Source: Leptasterias polaris
Taxonomy: Eukaryota > Echinodermata > Asteroidea > Forcipulatida > Asteriidae
Length of the DNA: 64,000 nucleotides
Reading direction: 5' to 3'
Assembly (NCBI GenBank): GCA_037783415.1
Contig: JAZGTN010000098.1
Coordinates: 744,001 to 808,000, forward strand
Shown here: piece by piece, positions 52,301 through 63,200 of the stretch
Layout of the letters: the number at the start of each line of letters is the position of its first letter
How positions within the stretch are numbered: the first letter of the stretch is position 1
Position numbers and translations under genes: made by a program
Notes under the pieces: generated by a model
Databases searched by the model: none
What the model was told of the DNA's origin: nothing
Seen by the model: the letters and a program-made list of their open reading frames with translations, nothing else

Positions 52301-52511
52301 GTATGACAAAATTAATGAAAATACTTTTTTCAACTAAACAAAATACATTAAGTTGCGCAGTTTCCCAATTGCGCAAAATATCAAGTGATACAACAAAGCA
52401 ACACGGTATGGAAAAAATTACAAAAACTCACCTTGGATTGTGAAGATACATGTCACTCTGCACACCAACAAAGAACATCAGCACCGACACAAGAACCTTC
52501 ATTGTAAACAT
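31326..52511 (-). CDS. Protein DD3-3-like, complete gene, 14 coding exons
   Basis: Exons in transcript order: 52511-52432, 51381-51328, 50875-50789, 50635-50540, 50035-49897, 42805-42686, 39560-39399, 37448-37243, 36343-36242, 35649-35491, 34503-34330, 33563-33328, 32413-32197, 31836-31326. All junctions are GT-AG and every phase joins, giving 2343 bases and about 780 residues. A signal peptide ([19 protein letters not shown]; an alternative start is Met4) precedes the family signature [14 protein letters not shown] and [13 protein letters not shown]. Then come cysteine-rich segments ([17 protein letters not shown]), HVQWTGSN, GTDRSN and [17 protein letters not shown] membrane helix (about 732-754) and a short basic tail end it. 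The N-terminal motifs match the DD3-3 family known from Dictyostelium and marine invertebrates; the biochemical function is unknown. It is probably a cell-surface glycoprotein. A divergent paralogue starts 4.7 kb away. Confidence 0.88.
33625..33895 (+). repeat. tRNA-derived SINE
   Basis: In the intron between exons 34503-34330 and 33563-33328. The head has 'CAAGTGGTCTTAGTGGTA' (A-box-like) and 'GATTCAAATTCC' (B-box-like). The body ends 'TAGTGATTAACTTCAC...CCTTGGCTTC', a tail shared with the SINE at 35.0-35.34 kb. Confidence 0.6.
34058..34096 (-). pseudogene. Partial copy of neighbouring exon inside intron
   Basis: This ~39-base stretch reproduces bases 33455-33495 of the exon 33563-33328 almost exactly ('GAGTAGACCTGAGACTCCAG' is shared; a C/G and an A/G difference are visible), in the same orientation. 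It has no usable flanking splice sites or extended frame, so it is a stray duplicate of exonic DNA. Confidence 0.7.
34996..35340 (+). repeat. tRNA-derived SINE, near full length
   Basis: The head is 'GTGGTTCAGTGGTTAAGAG' (A box) with 'GTGTGGGTTTGGGAGTCCC' (B-box region). The body has 'GCAAGATACTTTACCATAAC' and 'TTTGGATGGGACAT'. The tail is 'GTGATTAAGTTCACTTATGA...CATTACCAGAAATATA' with A/T-rich termination. It lies in the intron between exons 35649-35491 and 34503-34330, opposite to host transcription. Confidence 0.75.
35696..36086. mobile_element. TTAA MITE, copy 1
   Basis: The left end is TTAA then 'TGGTATTATACAGGATTGG'; the right end is 'CCAGTCCTGTATAATACCT' then CTAA (one base off TTAA). 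Internal 'ACAAACCTGTGAAAATTTG' is shared with copies at 51.7 and 58.6 kb. It fills most of the 592-base intron between exons 36343-36242 and 35649-35491. Confidence 0.7.
36497..36735 (+). repeat. 121-bp imperfect tandem duplication
   Basis: 'CAGACAGTAGGAGGGTTGAC' at 36581 recurs at 36702. The flanking 'TATCATTCAAA', 'CAGTGG' and 'ATATTGA' recur at the same spacing, so two diverged copies with a 121-base period lie in the intron between exons 37448-37243 and 36343-36242. Confidence 0.75.
37480..37715 (-). repeat. SINE 3' half (minus orientation)
   Basis: Read on the minus strand it contains 'TTTGGATGGGACATTAAGC', 'AACACTTATTGTGGAAGA', 'GTTTACAGGTTTCC' and the 'TTCATTACCAGAAATATAC' tail, matching the SINE at 35.0-35.34 kb. 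The tRNA head is missing here and appears 340 bases away (38055-38180). Confidence 0.65.
38055..38180 (-). repeat. SINE tRNA-like head (minus orientation)
   Basis: Read on the minus strand it contains 'GTGTGGTGGCCAAGTGGTTAAGAGC' (A-box region; longer than quoted elsewhere, core TGGCCAAGTGG) and 'GTGTGGGTTTGGATCCC' (B box). 'CTTGAGCAAGATACTTTACA' follows, where the body stops. It is directly adjacent to the 40-bp minisatellite. Confidence 0.65.
38171..39010 (+). repeat. 40-bp minisatellite, 21 copies
   Basis: An exact period of 40 bases for 840 bases. The unit is ACCACACGCC, ACTGACTGGT, CAATAGCGGT, CACCATGAAC in order. Variants are few: ACTGACTGAT in four units, ACCACAAGCC in two, and ACCACATGCC in one. 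It lies in the intron between exons 39560-39399 and 37448-37243. The first unit begins in the SINE head, so ACCACACGCC may derive from that head. There are no spacers unlike the repeat, so it is not a CRISPR array. Confidence 0.95.
41755..41875 (+). repeat. MITE relic related to the 8.64-kb element
   Basis: 'AAAGCCCAACTTCATGGCTATGC' (core TTCATGGCTATGC) and 'TTACCACGGAAGTCTGCC', with 'GCAGTAAGCAGAGCTGTGAA', recall the palindromic family at 8644-8777. A similar 'GCTTACCATGGAAGTCTAG' sits at 39.71 kb. Ends are not resolved. Confidence 0.4.
42999..43795 (+). repeat. Left inverted arm of foldback-like composite
   Basis: Starts 'GGCAGTAGTGTCTGGGTATA'. The unit restarts at 43555 (period about 556). 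The second unit carries an internal deletion and ends near 43795 in a copy of 43302-43395 ('CTTGAGTATACCAAAGTTG'). Bases 42999-43700 are matched, inverted and nearly identical, by 46934-47648. 'AGGTCAAAGGTCAA' motifs recur in each unit. Confidence 0.85.
43801..46740 (+). pseudogene. Decayed Ty3/gypsy-type gag-pol fragment
   Basis: In order: a gag-like frame of 202 codons (44023-44631); a frame change; a CCHC zinc knuckle ([14 protein letters not shown] pattern, about 44969-45010); an aspartic protease motif (LWDTGA, about 45267-45284); and reverse transcriptase pieces with YLDD at 46218-46229. The start of an RNase H region at about 46640-46730 is where the similarity stops. At least four frame shifts or stops break pol, and no integrase or long terminal repeats are seen. 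The zinc knuckle, protease and YLDD order is that of Ty3/gypsy retrotransposons. It is inactive as it stands, opposite in orientation to the host gene, and enclosed by the inverted arms. Only the class is claimed. Confidence 0.85.
46934..47648 (-). repeat. Right inverted arm of foldback-like composite
   Basis: The inverted counterpart of 42999-43700. Compared by eye over the outer 150 bases it differs at only a few positions. It contains the unit boundary at about 47091, so it has the same ~556-base internal period. Beyond 47648 it continues for about 38 bases ('CTGGTTGAATTTCTAGACC') that correspond to the end of a further unit absent on the left side. Confidence 0.85.
49555..49860 (+). repeat. 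G-rich degenerate minisatellite
   Basis: Irregular copies of 'GAGAGGGTTGGGAGGGG' and 'TGCATGATGGTGAG', roughly 30-50 bases apart. On the transcribed strand it is C/CT-rich. It ends about 36 bases from the donor site of exon 50035-49897. Proline/serine-rich frames read from the minus strand across it are artefacts of the repeat. Confidence 0.8.
51674..52030. mobile_element. TTAA MITE, copy 2
   Basis: TTAA then 'AGGTATTATACAGGATTGG' at the left; 'CCAATAGTGTACAGGGCCT' then TTAA at the right. 13 of the 19 terminal bases are complementary. 357 bp, in the first intron of the minus-strand DD3-3-like gene. Closely similar to copy 3 at 58550-58896. Confidence 0.8.
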
Positions 52512-53364
52512 GATTGTCGTTGATTACTAGTAGTAATTTTTACTTTACTTTTAAATCAGCTTTTAATCGCGACCAGCGCGAAAGCAACACTCGCATAACC
52601 TGTACTGTAAGTGTAACTGTGCAATGAATGCATGCTTAATTTTGATCGATCAACATACATCAACAAAACACACACGAGACTGACTTCAACTATGACCTTT
52701 AACCCAAATACGACTAGATGGTGACGCCCCCCGCACGCACACCGACCAGGTTCACATAGTAACCATCCGCTAATACTGAATAGTGCTCGTGAAATATGGT
52801 TAAATATTATTTGTTCACCAAGTTTGGAAGAAAAATACAAACTAGCAAGTTTCCTTATCAGTATTAATGCGTAAAAATTTTGTTTACATTATATCAGATT
52901 TGTTGAGTAGGCTCATGTTGCCTACATTGAACGACACCTCAGTGCGGATTGATAATGAAGTTGAATTTATTGAATGCCCTTATTTGGGTATCCAGTAATT
53001 GTAAACAGTGAATGTACTATACAATTACAAGGACGATGATTCAGTGTTTCATAACAAAACTAAAACGTTTGCAAATGAACTAATTCTGTCATGCAAGGTC
53101 ATTGTAGAATCCTTTTTTCCTTGTTACTAAATTCAGATCGGTGGAATTTTTAACAGTTGAAACTAAAATTTCCAACGACTCATGCAGAGTCGACCTTTTC
53201 GGATCCTCCAGGGGTTGATTGCAAACTGTAGGCCTGCAGCTGTAATTAAACCTATTGTTTTCTTGTAAAACTTTTTTATTATTATGTAGCTTGATGATTG
53301 CTGTCAACATTGAGATACTAAGTAAAATTTTCAAAGATCAATTCTCAATAAATACTAGGTGATG

Positions 53365-53368
<4 letters not shown>

Positions 53369-53396
<28 letters not shown>
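53369..53396 (+). repeat. T homopolymer (28)
   Basis: An uninterrupted run of 28 T. It could be the A-tail of a minus-strand retroposed insertion, but no element is recognisable beside it. Confidence 0.85.
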
Positions 53397-53400
<4 letters not shown>

Positions 53401-54315
53401 ATGAATAGAAAACCCTGAAGACCAATTACGGGCTCCCTGATAACCCACTTTCTGAATATGTTAGGCCCCTGAGTTACACGGCGCCGTCACAACAAGAATT
53501 AGGCCTAGGCCATGATAGACCAGTGCCCAACGAGCCACTGCAGTAGATTGCACAGAAGTATAGCATATGCCTCCCCTAGCGGTCATAGATTGGCATCCAC
53601 TCAAACAAATTATGACCAATATTAAAACTTACTTTAATTGAAGACCCAGCTAATGTAGGCCTAACGTTGTAGCAACGAATCTTTGTCGACTCCCCTGTAC
53701 GTACGTCTTTAGAACGTAATGCAACGAAACTACCACGTTGTAGGCACGTATACACAATACGTTGCCATGTTGTAAATAATTGTTTTCAAAAAGAATGTTG
53801 CAACAACGTAACTGTTGGATTCTCTCTCCATACTGTGCACTGCTGCTTGACACAATAAGTTCAATTAAATGCAATTAATGGTTGTACTGTTCAGATTGAT
53901 CGATGCAGATGCGATAGGGACGCTCCTCAAGTGCCAATTGTATCTATGACAATCGATGTAAAACTAAATTGCTAACAAGCATTGTTTTTGATGTCAAACA
54001 TAAAGCCTTGTACTAATATTTGTTACATAATAAATGTCCTGAAAAACCATCCCAACGAGCTGCTTGAAATATTCAACATGATGGTCTAAACATCGCCAAA
54101 TACAAACTAAAACAACGTTTACGAGGTCACTCCTCATGGTCAAAACATACATACTATTAATTGTTTGTATGTTGTAATTAAACTATTGTCACAACGTGAT
54201 GGTAAAAACAAAGATATACTGTATAGGTGATCGTTTCAAAAGGCATGCATATTTTCTTGTGAAACTTTGTGCTATATAATAGAGTTTGTCAGGTGACAAA
54301 CACTCGAGCTCTAGT

Positions 54316-54670
54316 TTGTCAATGTAACTGTGAAGTGAATTAGCTATTAAATGTAGGCCTACACATTTGTTTACTGGTTATAAAATGTACACAAATAGTG
54401 TCTGGACTCCGAAGTACGGTAGTTCATTGTGTCAGACAATTAACCACTGCAAACAGTAATGTGACAATTCATGAATGATTACTTTCGAGACACATTGTCA
54501 ATGTAACTGTGAAGCTCAAATGTACAATGTACTGGTTAAATGTACACAATAGTGTCTATAGACTCCGAATGTAGTCTTGTGTCGGACAATAAACCATTGC
54601 AAGCAGCCATGTGATAAGTCATGAATGTTTACTTTCGAGACACATTTGTCAAGGTAACTGCCAGTGTGAA
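54316..54670 (+). repeat. ~170-bp tandem repeat in divergent promoter region
   Basis: 'TTGTCAATGTAACTGTGAAG' recurs at about 54317 and 54497, with a third partial copy at about 54647. Matching 'ATGTACACAA.TAGTGTCT', 'GGACTCCGAA', 'TCATGAATG' and 'TTTACTTTCGAGACACA' lie between. Copies are diverged by small indels. Confidence 0.75.
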
Positions 54671-55559
54671 GCTATCAAAATCGTCACCCACCGATTCCAC
54701 GAACTGACACACGCACGTAGACAGTAAAAAGTAACAATTGGAGAAAACGGCATTTAATGTTGGAATGCTAAAATCCCACTTTCCTTCAAAACTTCAATAG
54801 TTTTCTTACCGTGGAGACTATAGGCCCCTCACGTGCGGCCGAACCAATTTATTGAGAACATGGGAAACTAAAGGAAATACAATTGTGTCCTTGAGTGGGT
54901 TGTAGGCCGCTAACCATATTAGTACAAGTTTTGTTTAATTTGCCTTAGTGGGAGATATATTATGCAGATGTTGAACTTGACCGTCCGGAAGCTCGAGACC
55001 TCGGCAGTGTATTCTCGTGTCATCGGCCGCTGATGACGGTGGTTGTATATCCGGAAAGTTCACATTATTTTGTGTGGGGTAATTTTCCCATAAAATCCCC
55101 GCCATATGAAAAAGAATGAATCTCAATGGCTGTCAGGACGGTTACCCAAACCGCCTATGTCAAAAGTTTACCTAACTTTGAAAAGAAACGCGACGTAGGC
55201 CTACTGTCTGGTTCTTTTTGGCCTCCCCAATCCCGGCATGTGATTTTCTTTCCTCATATGTCATATATGCCATATGCTGGCACAAAGTTTAAAACTTAAA
55301 AGATTTCCTGGTTTGCCTATTATGGACCCGCGAAAGTAATTATTAATTCCTTTCAAGTGAGTTATTAAACTACGTACTACTTTTAGCATTTAGGCTTACG
55401 TGATGGATTGGCTCAAACCCACCCTATCCAAAGCGAACGGGCGCGTCATCATTGACATTACGTCATGACCACTTGTTGGAACTACTTTTTTTGACCTGGC
55501 TTTCCACCGGGGGGGCCGGCCAATCATTCATCCGTGACGAGTCAGTGACGCGATTGATA

Positions 55560-55663
55560 TTTACATGTAGCTGGTGATGCTGAGAGAAGATTCCATTTGC
55601 GAATTACTGAACTTTGCTTTGCCTTCTTGAGGAAAAGGCTACTGTGCTAGAGTAGTGGTGTTG
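55560..55663 (+). other. Candidate 5'-untranslated exon of plus-strand DD3-3-like gene
   Basis: A strong donor (TTG then GTAAGT) at 55663/55664 has a matching acceptor (pyrimidine tract then ACAG, ending 57162) 38 bases before the ATG at 57201. A CCAAT box lies about 40 bases upstream. The exon start is a guess. Splice-site quality is seen; transcription is inferred. Confidence 0.4.
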
Positions 55664-56376
55664 GTAAGTACGATTTTAACAACTTTACAACAACCTTTTG
55701 CAGTTCCTTTACTATAAATATGAGTTTTATATTTAACTCTCATGTCAACATAGAGCTGAGCTGAGTTCGGCATATATAACGAACGTTGTACAACAGGCCT
55801 ACAATTTTGATCTGTGTTTCATAGTAATCCAAGACCATTGACGTATTAAAAATCCGTGTTGTGATGATGAGTTTGCGCAATTTGGAAACAGTGCACCGAC
55901 ATTGATGTGGGATCTGACTGTAGTCCTGTAGTGTTACTGTGTTTAATAGTGGTTAGTGTTACTGGTTTAGTGTCTGATCAAGCATAGAGCAAGGCAGTTG
56001 AGCTTTCAGATAGAAAGATTTCTTTTGGGGGATTGGTACTGGTATGAATTTTATAAATTTGTTTTTATCAATTATCAATATCTTGTTGCAACTTTTTCAT
56101 TTTATTTACTCTTTATCATAAAAGACACCTGAAAGTAAAAATAAAAATAAACACGTGATAAAATTTATAGTGTTTATTTTTCAAATTTTGAGATGTTTTT
56201 ATGCAACTATGCTTGAACATGGCCCCATGATTTGGAAAGCAACTTTGGTTGAATCATGGAGGTGGAAATTGACACGATCTGCCATTTTTGTTGTCGTACT
56301 TCCCCAACACTGCAAAAGACTGGAATTCACCAGCATCACTAGCCCCACTAAGTTTCGGCACACACTCATAGGTGCG

Positions 56377-56410
56377 CATGGAGGAAGGAAGAGCTTTTCC
56401 TTCCTCCATG
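56377..56410. repeat. Perfect 14-bp-arm hairpin
   Basis: 'CATGGAGGAAGGAA', a GAGCTT loop, then 'TTCCTTCCTCCATG'. The arms are purine/pyrimidine-pure apart from the outer CATG. It lies in the first intron of the plus-strand gene, if the upstream untranslated exon is real. Confidence 0.7.
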
Positions 56411-56867
56411 ATCTAACTAGGAGCTCTTCCCTCCTGATCTGACCTCATATTGTGTATTGTTCCTAGAAAGGAGCTGATCAAACATCCTTTAATTTCTTTC
56501 ATTCTTTTCAGCACTTGTACATAGTGCACCTTAGTTCTTTTTCACCTTTTGCACTTTTCCTACTGGCTGTTGACGTCACTTTGCACAACATCCCAGTTTG
56601 GCTCAGTTTGAGCCGCTAGAGGGATTATCCTACCAAGTACCAAGTACATCAAGATCAAGGAGTAAAAATTAGGTTGAGAAATACCGCAATGTGTTGTTCA
56701 CGAAGTTAAAGGACACCACATAACTTTGATCTGAGGGATATTTGTGTGAATCATTAAATTTATATTCTACTTCTAGGCAACCATTACCATTAGGTTGTAC
56801 AATTTGTTTCCCCGCCCTACCGGGACAATAGCGGATCGTTTTGTGGGTGACAAATGCCCTGCATGTC

Positions 56868-57010
56868 GGTCGGGCCGGGATTGTGCGGGGGTTGTTATAA
56901 ATGCCCCACATGCCGGGGCCGGGATCGTGCGGGGGTTGTTATAAATGCCCCGCATGCCTGGGCCGGGATCGTGCGGGGGATGTACAAAAACAAGTGCCCC
57001 GCCCGGCCGG
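56868..57010 (+). repeat. 44-bp CpG-rich tandem repeat
   Basis: Units start 'GGGCCGGGAT' at 56872, 56916 and 56960 (period 44) and contain 'GTGCGGGG' and 'ATGCCCCGCATGCC'. A fourth, shortened unit follows. It is one of the most CpG-dense spots in an AT-rich window and ends about 190 bases before the coding start of the plus-strand DD3-3-like gene. Confidence 0.8.
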
Positions 57011-57200
57011 GCACGTAGCGGGGCATGGCAGGGACTATGACGCCAAGCCATTTTTACATCCCCGGCCAAGTCCCCGCTAGTCCCGGGTCCCCCAGGGCCG
57101 GGATTACAATTGATATGTGCATTAGACCTCCTAGTGTGTTTGTTTTGCTCACTTTGATACAGACGCAATCTTCTTCAATCAGTGGCATCATTCAACCAAG

Positions 57201-60200
57201 ATGCAGTGTGTAGTGCTTTCACTGCTTGCAGTGTCATTATGCGTCCATGCTGATGTCTACATGCACAACCCAAGGGGCTCAAATAACAGGTTAAACGAGA
57301 GGTCTGCTAACCGACAAAATGGCAATAGAATGTTTGATTCACAGGTGAGTTAGAACTGAGCTGCAATAATCTTAGCTATTGGAAACTTGAATGTGTAATA
57401 AAGGCAGGGTCATAGATTTGGTAATATGTGACAGCGTCATGTATTGAGTAACTCCACCACCCCCACCCCCCTGCCCCCATGCCACTCAGGGGTCAAGTTT
57501 TTCAAGTTTTTCAGTTTTTCAACCTCGTACAACGAGGTTCGGAACAGGGGCACTGGAACATACATGAACATGCCTGAACATGCCTGAACATAGGGGCACT
57601 TGTACATTCATATAATTACTTACCATAACTCAGGACCGGCAGGGATGTTTGGCACAGAGAAGCCGCACCGAACTGCAGTTGTGTTCAGCGCGAGACATTT
57701 ACCAGGAAAAAGCTCCACCGACTTGGACAAAGATAACATCAAAACCAAATCAAACCAATTGTCTTTAAATTTGCAGATGAAAATCATGTTTTTAAATGGT
57801 GAATTAGTCAAAGAAGAAACAACCTTTCTTGCAGAGACAGTGACCTTTCGTGTTTTAGCTTTCTTATCTTTGCACCATTCTATCAACTCAACTAAATCAA
57901 CATGACCTAGGCTCTATGTAACTAAAATGTCTGGGCCTCTTAATTAACGAATGTTAATTTCAATACACTTCATCGCCACGATAAGAGAATAAACAATCTA
58001 TTACGGAGTTAATATTGTTTTAACTTCAGTTAATTAAAACACATACGATCGAATATGGTATTGTGTTGACTTATTAAAATTACATAATTCTTAATTAAAA
58101 ACATGTTATTTAAAATACATCAATCCAACTGGGTCATAGATTTGTTTTTTCGTCAACGTAATGCTGATTTGAAGGCAAAATTATCAATAAAGATGCAATA
58201 AAAGTCACATGTGAAAGTTTCAGCTGAATGCAGAGTCTAATTAACTTGTTTTTTAAAACCGTCACGTCGAATCCATGAGGTGACAGTGTGTACCATCCAC
58301 ACCCCTGGCCGCAGCATTCGCGACCGGGACACCAATCCTCAGAAATCTGAGAAACGATTCATGCATGAATCAATTCTCAGATTCAAATGTTTTGGGTTTA
58401 AAACTATCCAAATCATTTAAATTCGAAGGGAATCCTTTCTCAGAATAGTTTATACTATCAACAGCTGCTGTGCTTCTCACCAAGGAAGTTTTTATGGTCA
58501 TACATTTTAAGAGTACATGTATTTACCAATGTATGACCCTACCTTTTAAAGGTATTATACAGGATTGGCAGAGCTGACAAAATAATCACAGACAGTGTTC
58601 ATGTTTTGTGTAATCAACCACATACATGAAATAACAAACCTGTGAAAATTTGAGCTCAATTGGTCATCGAGGTCACGAAAAAAATAGTGAAAAGAGACCT
58701 TCTGTTTTTCAAACATCGAGTTTATTATCGCGTGCGATGAAAACTATTGTTTTACTCATTTCTCAGAAACGATAGCATTTTAGGCAGAAATATTTTAAGG
58801 AACCCTTTCTACCATTACTTACTTTAAATCATGTAAGTTATGTGTGAATCTGTGAATATTTGTGTTTTTCGATCTTACCAATAGTGTACAGGGCCTTTAA
58901 AGTATTATCTAGATTAATTATAATAATAATAATACGAGATATTTATATAGCGCATAATGCAAGAGCCTCTCTGCGCAACTTAAAACAATGAAATGAATAT
59001 AAAAGCAAGTTAAAAAAATAAAGTCTTAAACAAATGAGTTTTTAAAAGTCCCTTGAAAAGTAGTGTCGAGTCCACAGAGTACCACCTACTTGAAAAAAAT
59101 ATGTCTGTGCCTAAGAGCTGCTTCAAGCACAAAGTTTTGCTTCAACAAACTTTCTGCTCATCAGCAAAAATGAGCAGGATTTCAGTCACACTCGCATACA
59201 TGTACATGTACATGGAACATTTTACTCTGGTTGGTGAAATTTTTCTGGTTAGAAAAATTTTGTTGTGCATATTCTGTGCTTACATGTAGCTATTTGTTGT
59301 GATTAAGAAGCTCTGTGAAATTGGGCCAAGGTAGAACTGAATGAGAAGAAGTGGCTTTAGCATAGTACAGAATGTAATCTTATTATGTTTACAGACCATT
59401 GGGGACGTTGATGAGGCATGTTGATTTATTATGTTGCACTGCAGTCCTGCCATGCCTGTAGAATTTGTTTTTTGATTTCTTGGCATGGAGTTACTGTCAT
59501 CTTAGACCCAGTTTGGCACCAGGAAGTGAAATTGCAGTCATTGTTATTTGATACTGACCTACAATAAGGGGTACTGTTAGTACCTAAGCACAATGAGAGT
59601 GTTATTTAATACTAAGTACAATTACAGGTGATGCCTTGTTTCCTCCAAGGTGGATTATCATGTACCCCATTGAGGAAGAACAACAACCGGCTGTTGTCAC
59701 TGTGTGATGGAATAAGGAAATGGAAACTAGATTCACTCTGTTGTTTGTTAAACTACCTTTTGCCATTTTAAACTTTAAATGTGAACTTTGTTTGCTACAT
59801 CTGAACATTTCCTTGTTGATTTGAATTTGTTCTTGATAAACAAGTATTGAGAACAGGTAGATAATTAGATTTTGGTGAGTTATTGTGTGTAAGCTGGACA
59901 GTGACAGTGACACAAATCAAATAGAATTGTCAGGAATTGAAGTGGTAGGTAATTATAGACATGGACAGTGGACACCCATTTGCCTTTAAATGTTAAAAGG
60001 ATTTGCAAAAAGGGGTATGCAAAATAGTTTTCAAGTAATGTAAATAATGATTTTATCTTTATATTTTGTCTTTTGAACTACATCAGAATAACAACAGAGG
60101 TGGTTACAATGTGGGGGATTCAACTGAAAATGCTGCCAACAATGAGGATCAGCAGTATAGGATGGTTAGTATACCAAGACACCTCCCACCCCCAAGCACA

Positions 60201-63200
60201 ATAACCCCATACTCCACCAACAAAACCCCAACAAAACCAAAATCTATCTCTGATTATAATGTCTAAAGTACTTTCATCTTAATATCTGGCATTCTATAAT
60301 CACAATCATGTCATCAGTTACTACAATGTATTACTATACCTCATACATATTCATGATCAAGAGCTGAATTCTCACTGGTCAATTCACCATATGCTACGCA
60401 AGTATTCAAGCACAGGTTAAATACGCATGAATAGTTGGTGGTTGACTATCGCATGGGCAACAGTAGTAGTCTATTGCATGTGCGTTAGTCTAATACTCCC
60501 AGCTTTACGAAGCAATCATTCAACATACGCATGGAAAGATGGTGGCACAGGCATGTCACTCTGCCTTTTCCAGGATTCGGATGGACAATTGATATTAGCT
60601 TCCCTAGGTATTGGAAGTTGATTAGGCAGTTCCCGAGTCTTTGCCTCAGGACTGGAGAGGAGCTAATATCAACTGTCTGCCCTCAAACCATTTTAAATTG
60701 TATAAATATTGAGGACTTCACTTTGTGAAAAACTAAATCATCTCACCTTTGCTTCCACTTTCAGAAATATTTTTCAAGTGCAGCATACAAGACAATGACG
60801 GCCAATGGTCAACTGACCGGACAGGGTCAGACCCTTATGACCATGGAGTGGACCAATCAGCATGGCTGTGGCGGAGATGAGAACACCGACCCACATAAGC
60901 TCAATTGTAACATTGTGTTGCAGTACATGTGTCAAGTAGATGCTGACACTGCTACAGGTAAGATCCAGACTAAAGAGGACTAGTAAACTACAGTGATAAC
61001 AAGGTTTGTGGTTTGGTGCGTTAGAACAAGGAGTGTGTTTTGGTGGTCCTAACCAGTAACTATTTTCACTTGAATTGGCCATTGGTTAATCACTGGCCAA
61101 TGCACCCAAGAACTTACACCGCTTTGGGTGACAATAAGATACAATGAAGGAGACTTTGCTTATGTCCTCTACCAGTACCACCCATCAAAAGTCTCAATTT
61201 CTTGCCATGCAATGTTTACAGGTTTCAAATAATAAGTTCACATTCAAAGTGGTAAAAAAGTACAACAAAATTAATAAACTTTAAATATTGTATTATATAA
61301 AACAGATTGTATGCAGCTCATCTTGTTTTATGTGCCATTTAATGTTGCAGTTTTGAACTAAGTAAATCTCTGAACAATTAACTCTTGTCGAAGAGAAGTG
61401 TGTAGAGTTTAAAATTAATGATGGATGCTTGAGTAATTCAAGCTCTGAAAAATACAAGTATGTCGTATTGTGGCCGAACGGTCAAGTGCACTTGAACTTA
61501 ACCTTAGCAGTGGTGTTTCTAAGCAGCAGTGTGTGGTTTGAGTCCTTGATCTTGACGCTTGTGTCCTTAAGCAAGATAACCATTAATGCTTTTATTTGGA
61601 TGGGACATAAAGCCAGAAGCACGGTGTATTGAGTAATGCACGCAAATGAACCTAGTTACACTTATCGCTAAGAGAATAGGTTTGCCTTGTAGGTGTTTCC
61701 AGTAGTAGCTGCATGAATGGGTCTCTCATAATTCAAAAAAATAAATAAAAAATGCCTGTAGATAAAGCGCTTTGAAAAAGGGGGAAATTGAAAAGCTATA
61801 TTATTTTGTTACGTCTGCAAAAACCAGCCACTTTATTTTAAGCTAAACTATTGGACCAGATGGAATTTTGACATTAATTTTGTCCAATCCTACCCAGGTA
61901 ATGATGACACAATCCGTAACGGCCGCACTACCAATACCCAGGATCACACCAGGATCAACAATCTGAACGAGAACCAGAAAGCTGCCAATAACCGCAAGAA
62001 CAACGTTAGAGCTGATCGTGGATTACATGAGACATGGGACTGGTACGATAAATGCTACAACAGGGAACGTAATGCTGGTAAGGCAATACAATCATTCTGT
62101 GTTTTATGTGTCTGGAGCACTTTAATCAATAAGGAGAAAGAAAGAAAAGGGTATGCAGGTACTTAACTTGATAGAAAAAATCCTGATGGGCTTTTAGTAA
62201 TGTAGAGGCACAGGAGGCCCGACCTATTAAAAAGGTTCTAAGCATTCACTGAAATACTACAGCAAAATCCACACAATGACATCTAATATATAAAATGGTC
62301 TCCTGTACTCTCCTGCACTTGAATTGATTTCAATTCCCCAATCAGTAGCACAATTACCACAGTCACTTATGTGAAGAGCACAAGGTCAACACGAGGCTGG
62401 CTACTGCTAGCCCTAAACATTACAATACTATCGCTCCCAATAAAACAGTATTCAGACCATGGGCAAAGCCATGCTCCCTATAAAGTAGAGAGAAATACTT
62501 AAAGAAAATAACGTGATCTCTCTTGCTCAGAGCTAAAATGGAAAAGACAAAGGTCCAAAAGTTGTGGACACAAACGTTAAGTTGTTTTTTTTAAGTATGG
62601 AAACGAGAAAGTTGCATTGGGCCCAAGTAAGATTGAGGGCGCACTTGCAACTGCAGTGTGATTGAGCCATACACCAACCCTCCATTCCACTCTACTTGAT
62701 GGACAAGATATACTGGTCTAAATTTCAACATTTAGGGTGTCCATACTGGAAGCCTGACCTGGTCAGGATGAGAGTGCTCTAGATGGAAGAATGTCTGATG
62801 ATGATAGATGATGGAGTCAAATGATTTTGATAAATATTTAACAAATTCTCAATGAGGTTGCATTCACTGTCTTTATCGAAAGTTGTGTTGACCATAAGTT
62901 ACACTTGCATCCAACAATGTTTGGTTTTTTTTTTTTACAAGTTTACCCAAAAATTTAATGTTCACTTTCCAGGGTTGTTCACTGCTGACCAGAAGCTGAA
63001 AACCAATAATGATAATGGATACAGCTCGGCAATCTACACCCGCCAGAATCCCAACGGCAACAGGCGTGGCTATGAGTGTCCAGAAGAGAGAGACTATTAC
63101 CCTTACTGGCATCCATCCCCCTGGAAAGACATGGCTGTTCTGGTCAGCAACGAAAGCTTGTGCGAGTGAGTGATATTATAAATTATGCAATGTAGTATTT

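Larger units (their letters stand above)
52512..55559. promoter_or_regulatory. Divergent intergenic/promoter region of the DD3-3-like pair
   Basis: About 3 kb between the two divergently transcribed genes, so it should contain both promoters. On the minus-gene side, a GC-richer patch at about 52.72-52.75 kb ('GTGACGCCCCCCGCACG') lies 200 bases upstream of the start codon. On the plus side, a CCAAT box occurs at 55520-55524 next to 'GTGACGAGTCAGTGACG'. Between them are a T28 run and a tandem duplication. No gene is seen. Confidence 0.5.
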
